Both the position numbers and the translations under genes were made by a program. Source: Candidatus Iainarchaeum sp. (lineage in GTDB: Archaea; B1Sed10-29; WALL01; JAGHAM01). From it: 28,362 nt of DNA. This document shows positions 24,427 to 28,362 of this stretch, one piece after another. The notes under the pieces are model-generated. The model worked only from the letters and a program-made list of their open reading frames with translations. It did no database searches and was not told where the DNA came from. The first letter of the stretch is position 1; each line of letters opens with the position of its first letter. The stretch is taken from assembly GCA_021161465.1 (NCBI GenBank), contig JAGHAM010000009.1:1-28362 (forward strand). The letters run 5' to 3'.

Positions 24427-25680
24427 TCAATCACCCCTCCGGATGTGGACCTTAAGCACGTTCAGCTCGGTAACCTCGCACGGGCCAACAATATCCGAAA
24501 AACTGGGTACGGTCCTCCCACCATCTCCATGTGTCAGTTCTTTTACGTACAGACCAGACTCGGCACGCACCACAACCTTGAATTTCTTAGCACCAAGCTT
24601 CTCGCATTTCACGGATTTGACCTCCCTCTTCCTCACTAAATCAGCCCTTCTCTGTAAAACCCTTGTTGGTGTCTTTTGCGCTATCTCCTTGCCTGTGAAC
24701 TCTTTTTCTATCTTGGCAAGCTTTTCATCGTCTATGTCATTGGCACATTTTACTATAAGCTCATATGTCTTGTCATATTTTATCGTTTTCAGGAGCCGCA
24801 TTTCCTCCTTATCTGAAGCCCTGAGCCCATAAACCTTAACTTTACCTTTGGCGCGCTTATTTATTTCCTTCTCTAGCTTCTTGAGATTGATGCTGCGTTT
24901 TATTGGTCTAATCATCTCTATGACAAAGGGTCTCTTCCCAAGCATCCTTGCATTTATATCCTCTCTGCCAGCTCCATGGAACTTCTCATTCTCAGAGCCT
25001 GTTGCTTCGAGCAGTGGGCCAGCTATCAATTCCTCAACACTCTCGTCATACATTTTACCGGTGAAGTTGCACTTCTCGCAACCCTTGCCCCTACACCAGC
25101 GGCAAAACCATTTCGTTTGGGGAATGCCTGCCTTCAGCTTGCTGTATTCGCCGTATATGAAAAGCGAGTTTAGCTCTAGGTTTATTTTTATTGGCTCATG
25201 GGTGAAGTCAACCAGCACAGTTATGTCTGGATTTTTGAAATCAACACCCTTCCCTGTTTTTTTCTCAATCCTCTGCCCGATGAGTCTCTTAAGGTCCTTT
25301 TTCAAAGGCTCACACTGTGAAGCGCCAATCTCGGACCACATCTGCTCTTCAATAGCCATTAGCTCATTTTGTATGTGCACGCCAACAAGAAAGCTGTTAA
25401 AGTCAAAATTCATGATTAGCTCTATTGCCTTATCTGCGGCAGTATCCACTTTGAGAAAAAGCCCGTTACAGAAAGGGCATTCGCCAGAAAGTTTTACCTT
25501 CAGTTTCTCCGGCTTTGATAATTTCTTTCGCGCACCCTCGATAGAATCAGAAGCTCTGACAGCCGCACCTATCAGCCCATTATCACCTTTAAACAGTCCA
25601 TGGAACTGCCTGCCCAAGCATCTGTCACAAGCGCCTTTATCCAAGAGCCATTTTTTAGTCGCACTATAATCAAAGTTCAT
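24427..25680 (-). CDS. pus10: Pus10 tRNA pseudouridine synthase
   Basis: 417-aa Pus10, normal archaeal length. The N-terminal zinc-binding pair CxxC (18/21) and CxxC (68/71) and the central THUMP-like region are present, with a further Cys cluster CRWCRGKGCEKC. The catalytic Asp is D241 in GAGREDINARMLG, and the C-terminal GLYVKELTHGDGGR region is typical. Family knowledge: archaeal Pus10 makes pseudouridine at tRNA positions 54 and 55. The ATG at 25680 is preferred over the GTG at 25689 because it gives MNFDYSATKKWL; either start overlaps the preceding gene. It sits in the SRP54 operon directly before the prepilin peptidase. Confidence 0.92.
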   Translation of the reverse strand: MNFDYSATKKWLLDKGACDRCLGRQFHGLFKGDNGLIGAAVRASDSIEGARKKLSKPEKLKVKLSGECPFCNGLFLKVDTAADKAIELIMNFDFNSFLVGVHIQNELMAIEEQMWSEIGASQCEPLKKDLKRLIGQRIEKKTGKGVDFKNPDITVLVDFTHEPIKINLELNSLFIYGEYSKLKAGIPQTKWFCRWCRGKGCEKCNFTGKMYDESVEELIAGPLLEATGSENEKFHGAGREDINARMLGKRPFVIEMIRPIKRSINLKKLEKEINKRAKGKVKVYGLRASDKEEMRLLKTIKYDKTYELIVKCANDIDDEKLAKIEKEFTGKEIAQKTPTRVLQRRADLVRKREVKSVKCEKLGAKKFKVVVRAESGLYVKELTHGDGGRTVPSFSDIVGPCEVTELNVLKVHIRRGD

Positions 25681-26197
25681 ATGTTTCACTCTCTTCTTTA
25701 CTGTCTGTTATCTTCCTAACCAGTAGTGTGTTCCCTTCCAACTCGAGAATTACAAATGTCTGTGGACCACCTTCTGAAGAGCCACCCCAAACACCAGTCG
25801 CACTTCCAGGATTTATGAAAAGCACGCCCCCTTGCTCCTGAATGCTCATTTTGTGTGTGTGACCATGAATGAGTACGCGCGATTTCATTCGTTTAGCGTA
25901 CTTTGCGAGTTGGTTCAAATCGCCCCTTGGGACTATACCAGACCCATGGATGACTCCTACGTTAAATCCATCCATCTTTAAAACAGCATGCTCCGGCAAA
26001 TCAACCCAGTCCATATTGCCTTTAACGGCAACCAGCTCCCCCAATTTCTGCACTTCCCTCAGGGTTTTCTCACTCGTGAAGTCTCCTGTGCAAACCAACT
26101 TATCAGGATTCTCCTCCTGTATTTTCTTTCTCACCCAGCTAGGTATTTTCCCAGCCCTGTCAGGAACGTGGAAGTCCCCAATGCATACTATCTTCAT
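25670..26197 (-). CDS. YfcE/Vps29-like metallophosphoesterase
   Basis: 175-aa phosphoesterase of the YfcE/MJ0936 (Vps29-like) type. Metal-site motifs: GDFH at 7-10, TGDF around D39, GNMD at 60-63, IHGS and HGHTH. The short length and the GNxD form without His are usual for this branch. It overlaps the preceding gene by 4 nt (ATGA) and its end overlaps the Pus10 start, so the operon is tight. It is a different subtype from the 229-aa phosphoesterase at 21310. Confidence 0.9.
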   Translation of the reverse strand: MKIVCIGDFHVPDRAGKIPSWVRKKIQEENPDKLVCTGDFTSEKTLREVQKLGELVAVKGNMDWVDLPEHAVLKMDGFNVGVIHGSGIVPRGDLNQLAKYAKRMKSRVLIHGHTHKMSIQEQGGVLFINPGSATGVWGGSSEGGPQTFVILELEGNTLLVRKITDSKEESETYEL

Positions 26198-26688
26198 CCT
26201 TCCACCCTCTCAAGGGGTATGTCCCCTATGTGTATCTTCTGCAAGTCTGTAATGACATAATAAGGCACATCAACCTCCTGTAACCCAGCATCCCCATAGT
26301 CAAGAGCCACACTCCTGTTCTTCAGCTTAAACCCATGTTTCTCAAGCGCCCTCCTAGCAAAATCTTCTTTTCCAACAGAGGGAAAGAATATTGTTATGAC
26401 TCCCTGGACTCCCTCTTTCTTAAGCTCTTTTAGTGACACCTTCAGCAGAGACTCGAAGAGCTTCTTGTTCGAAAATTCCTTCTTTGTTTTGGCGCGTGTG
26501 TGAATCGATGCCATGTTTCCCATTACCTCAAAGCCAAGCTGTGAACAGGTTTTACCTTTCTCATCCCTGAACTCATAGTAAACCTGCTTCTTAGTCTTGA
26601 ATGATTCCTCACGCCTGTGTAGTGAGACTATACGCTTATCGGCCAACCGATAATTTCCCAGAGGCTCCCACTTACGCTCCAAGACCAT
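26194..26688 (-). CDS. Probable GNAT-fold protein, unknown function
   Basis: 164-aa soluble protein, not confidently assigned. The middle resembles a divergent GNAT acetyltransferase: a strand (MGNMASIHTRA), a helix (LFESLLKVSLKELKK), a strand (GVQGVITIFF) and FARRALEKHGFKL, close to the common GNAT ending. The acetyl-CoA loop RxxGxG/A is absent, so it is either inactive or binds something else. The start overlaps the end of SRP54 by 17 nt and the stop overlaps the phosphoesterase start by 4 nt. The operon position suggests a translation or targeting-linked role, which is inference. Confidence 0.75.
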   Translation of the reverse strand: MVLERKWEPLGNYRLADKRIVSLHRREESFKTKKQVYYEFRDEKGKTCSQLGFEVMGNMASIHTRAKTKKEFSNKKLFESLLKVSLKELKKEGVQGVITIFFPSVGKEDFARRALEKHGFKLKNRSVALDYGDAGLQEVDVPYYVITDLQKIHIGDIPLERVEG

Positions 26689-28003
26689 CTAAACTCATCC
26701 CCTTGAACATCTTTTGGAATTTCCGCGGCAGCCTCTTTCCCTTAAACTTTGACACCATTTTCTTCGTCAACTTGTACTGCTTAAGTAAATCTCTAACATC
26801 TTTCTCAGAGCGGCCAGAACCCGTTGCAATCCTCCTTATCCTGTTCTTGTTTATTATGCTTGGGTCCTCCCTTTCTTTCTTGGTCATGCTATCCATAATG
26901 TACTTGAAGGCCTTCATTTTCTCCTCGCTCTCCTCAACAATTTCAGGTGGTAACTTTGCACTCAAGCCAAGCTGCTCCATTATCTTCCTGAAGGACCCCA
27001 TCTTCTTTGTTGCTTCAAGCTGTTTATAGAATTTGTTGAGAGTAAACTCGCCCTCAAGGAGCTCCTCTGGGGTCATCTTCTCCTCTTCCATAACCTCCTT
27101 GGCTTTTTCCATCAAGGCGGGCAAGTCCCCATACCCAAGCAATTTTGAGATGAATCGCTCGGGGTCATAAATATCAAGGTCTTCCATCTTCTCACCAGTG
27201 CCTATAAAAGTTATAGGCACCCCAGCAGCAGCACAAGCACTAAGCGCGCCGCCACCTTTAGCAGAGGAATCCATGCGTGTTACAATAACCCCAGAGAGGC
27301 CAACAGCTTTGTTGAATTCTTCTGCTTGCTTCCTGGCTGTCTGTCCCATATCAGCGCCAAGAACCAAGTAGGTCTTATCTGGCTTCAGGACTTTGGACAA
27401 TTCCTTTATCTCACCTATCAACTCTTTGTTTAAGGAATCCCTCCCAGCAGAATCCACTATTATTAATTCCCTCTTGCCAAGCTCCTTAAGACCGTCTTTT
27501 AGTATGCTGACAGCATCTTTCTTCTTAGGGTCACCATACACGGGAACACCAAGCTTTTCACCAAGCTGGCGCAACTGCTCAAACGCGGCTGGACGGTAGG
27601 TATCTGTTGAAATCGCCCCAACAGCCAGGCCCCTTTTCATGAAAAACTTTGCAAGCTTGATTGTAGTTGTTGTTTTCCCATGGCCATACGTTCCCACTAG
27701 TAATATCTTCTGTGGCTTGATTTCGGGCTCATACCTTTCACCCATTAACTTGACAAGTTCCTCATAAACTGTTTTGATGAAGAATTCCTTTTGCGAGAGC
27801 CCTTTCGGAAGTTTCTCCTTCTTCAGGCGGTCCCTTATGTTGTTTGTAAAATCTAGAACCAATTTTACATCCACATCGCCCATGATAAGGGCGCGCTGAA
27901 GCTCCTTAAGGCTGCTCTCGCGAAGCTCATCGCTCATTATAGGCGCTCTCGTTATTTTGTTGAAGATATTCCTTAAGCCATCAGCTAAACCAGAAACTAC
28001 CAT
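26672..28003 (-). CDS. srp54: Signal recognition particle GTPase SRP54 (Ffh)
   Basis: 443-aa SRP54, complete with N, G and M domains. The N domain is residues 1-95. The G domain carries G1 GTYGHGKT (104-111), DTYRPAA (134-140), G3 DSAGRD (184-189), G4 TRMD (242-245) and GTGEKMEDLD. The M domain ends in RIRRIATGSGRS and KMVSKFKG. Family knowledge: it binds signal peptides and 7S RNA at the ribosome and docks with FtsY. Two motifs are unusual: His in the P-loop where Ser is common, and Arg in the G4 motif where Lys is the rule. First gene of a five-gene operon, with a TATA box about 29 nt upstream. FtsY lies directly upstream on the same strand. Confidence 0.95.
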   Translation of the reverse strand: MVVSGLADGLRNIFNKITRAPIMSDELRESSLKELQRALIMGDVDVKLVLDFTNNIRDRLKKEKLPKGLSQKEFFIKTVYEELVKLMGERYEPEIKPQKILLVGTYGHGKTTTTIKLAKFFMKRGLAVGAISTDTYRPAAFEQLRQLGEKLGVPVYGDPKKKDAVSILKDGLKELGKRELIIVDSAGRDSLNKELIGEIKELSKVLKPDKTYLVLGADMGQTARKQAEEFNKAVGLSGVIVTRMDSSAKGGGALSACAAAGVPITFIGTGEKMEDLDIYDPERFISKLLGYGDLPALMEKAKEVMEEEKMTPEELLEGEFTLNKFYKQLEATKKMGSFRKIMEQLGLSAKLPPEIVEESEEKMKAFKYIMDSMTKKEREDPSIINKNRIRRIATGSGRSEKDVRDLLKQYKLTKKMVSKFKGKRLPRKFQKMFKGMSLDGLGA

Positions 28004-28027
28004 GGGTTTAATTATTAGACAAACCGC

Positions 28028-28037
28028 TTATATAAAA
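28028..28037 (-). promoter_or_regulatory. TATA box of the SRP54 operon
   Basis: On the minus strand the run ttttatataa is a strong archaeal TATA match centred about 29 nt before the ATG at 28003. It separates the operon from ftsY upstream. Confidence 0.65.
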
Positions 28038-28104
28038 TGTTGTCCAAAAATTATATTGGAAAAATGCACCAGCTGAGGAAAGCGTAAAAACGTATAGAAA
28101 GTAG

Positions 28105-28362
28105 TTAATCAAGTATTTTGTTGACTATCTCTTTTGGCTTAAATTCCTTCAGGTCCTCATAGTTTTGCCCTGTACCTAAGTACAGTATGGGAACACCAGT
28201 GACATAGGAAATGCTAATCGCACCTCCGCCCTTAACATCCGCATCCATTTTTGTGAGTATAACGCCATCAAGGCCAACAGCTTCCTTGAAAGCAAGGGCA
28301 CGCTCAGGAAGAACATTCCCGGCTAAAGCCTCATCCACGTATATGTGAAGGTCAGGCTCAAC
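28105..28362 (-). CDS. ftsY: SRP receptor GTPase FtsY, C-terminal part (cut by window edge)
   Basis: The last 85 residues of FtsY; the frame is open to the window edge, so the true start lies outside. Visible: DEALAGN, the G4 motif LTKMDAD, KGGGAISISYVTGVPILYLG (G5 region) and YEDLKEFKPKEIV at the end. FtsY is the membrane-bound SRP receptor that forms a GTPase complex with SRP54. The separation from srp54 is about 100 nt with its own promoter, so the two are adjacent but not obviously one operon. Confidence 0.92.
   Translation of the reverse strand, partial: VEPDLHIYVDEALAGNVLPERALAFKEAVGLDGVILTKMDADVKGGGAISISYVTGVPILYLGTGQNYEDLKEFKPKEIVNKILD

Noticed and set aside
24848-25669. 273-codon plus-strand frame opposite pus10
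   Set aside because: The product is Ser/Phe-rich with no family features, while the minus strand encodes a complete Pus10 with its catalytic motif.

Overview
The window looks archaeal, chromosomal and not from a methanogen-type marker locus. Evidence: a Hel308-type helicase, a Pus10 pseudouridine synthase, archaeal-style SRP54 and FtsY, a class III (QXSXEXXXL) pilin-like protein with a GxGD prepilin peptidase, and TATA boxes centred about 23-30 nt upstream of the start of nearly every first gene. The lineage cannot be fixed from this sequence; a DPANN or early-branching euryarchaeal organism is plausible.

Region A (1-15.5 kb, all plus strand) is a cell-surface locus of five consecutive genes, each with its own TATA box. 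Three are single-pass membrane proteins of 1130, 1743 and 376 aa. Their outer parts differ (carbohydrate-binding-like jelly roll plus metal-binding and Cys-rich motifs; an 18-unit cysteine-knot-like array with FN3/Ig modules; a bare membrane-proximal module), but all three end in the same roughly 110-130 residue cytoplasmic tail. Between them lie a class III signal peptide pilin-like protein and a 1509-aa secreted FN3/Ig protein that shares its Ig modules with the anchored proteins but lacks a membrane anchor. The set looks like a modular, disulfide-rich adhesion or sensing apparatus linked to a common cytoplasmic partner. I know of no described system that matches it.

Region B (15.5-21.2 kb, mostly minus strand) contains tandem MTH938-like paralogues downstream of a DJ-1/PfpI protein with a lipoprotein signal, the Hel308-type helicase, a small divergent membrane protein, and a two-gene secreted unit. 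That unit encodes a Cys-repeat protein and a small lipoprotein, and ends at a hairpin plus T-tract.

Region C (21.3-28.4 kb) holds housekeeping genes: a metallophosphoesterase, YjbQ with an unknown partner, a GNAT acetyltransferase, then a tightly overlapping minus-strand operon SRP54 - GNAT-like protein - Vps29/YfcE-like phosphoesterase - Pus10 - GxGD prepilin peptidase. The 3' end of ftsY lies at the right edge. The operon therefore joins membrane targeting (SRP54) with the enzyme best placed to mature the class III pilin of region A. No tRNA, rRNA, CRISPR array, IS element or gene-free stretch over 300 nt was seen.
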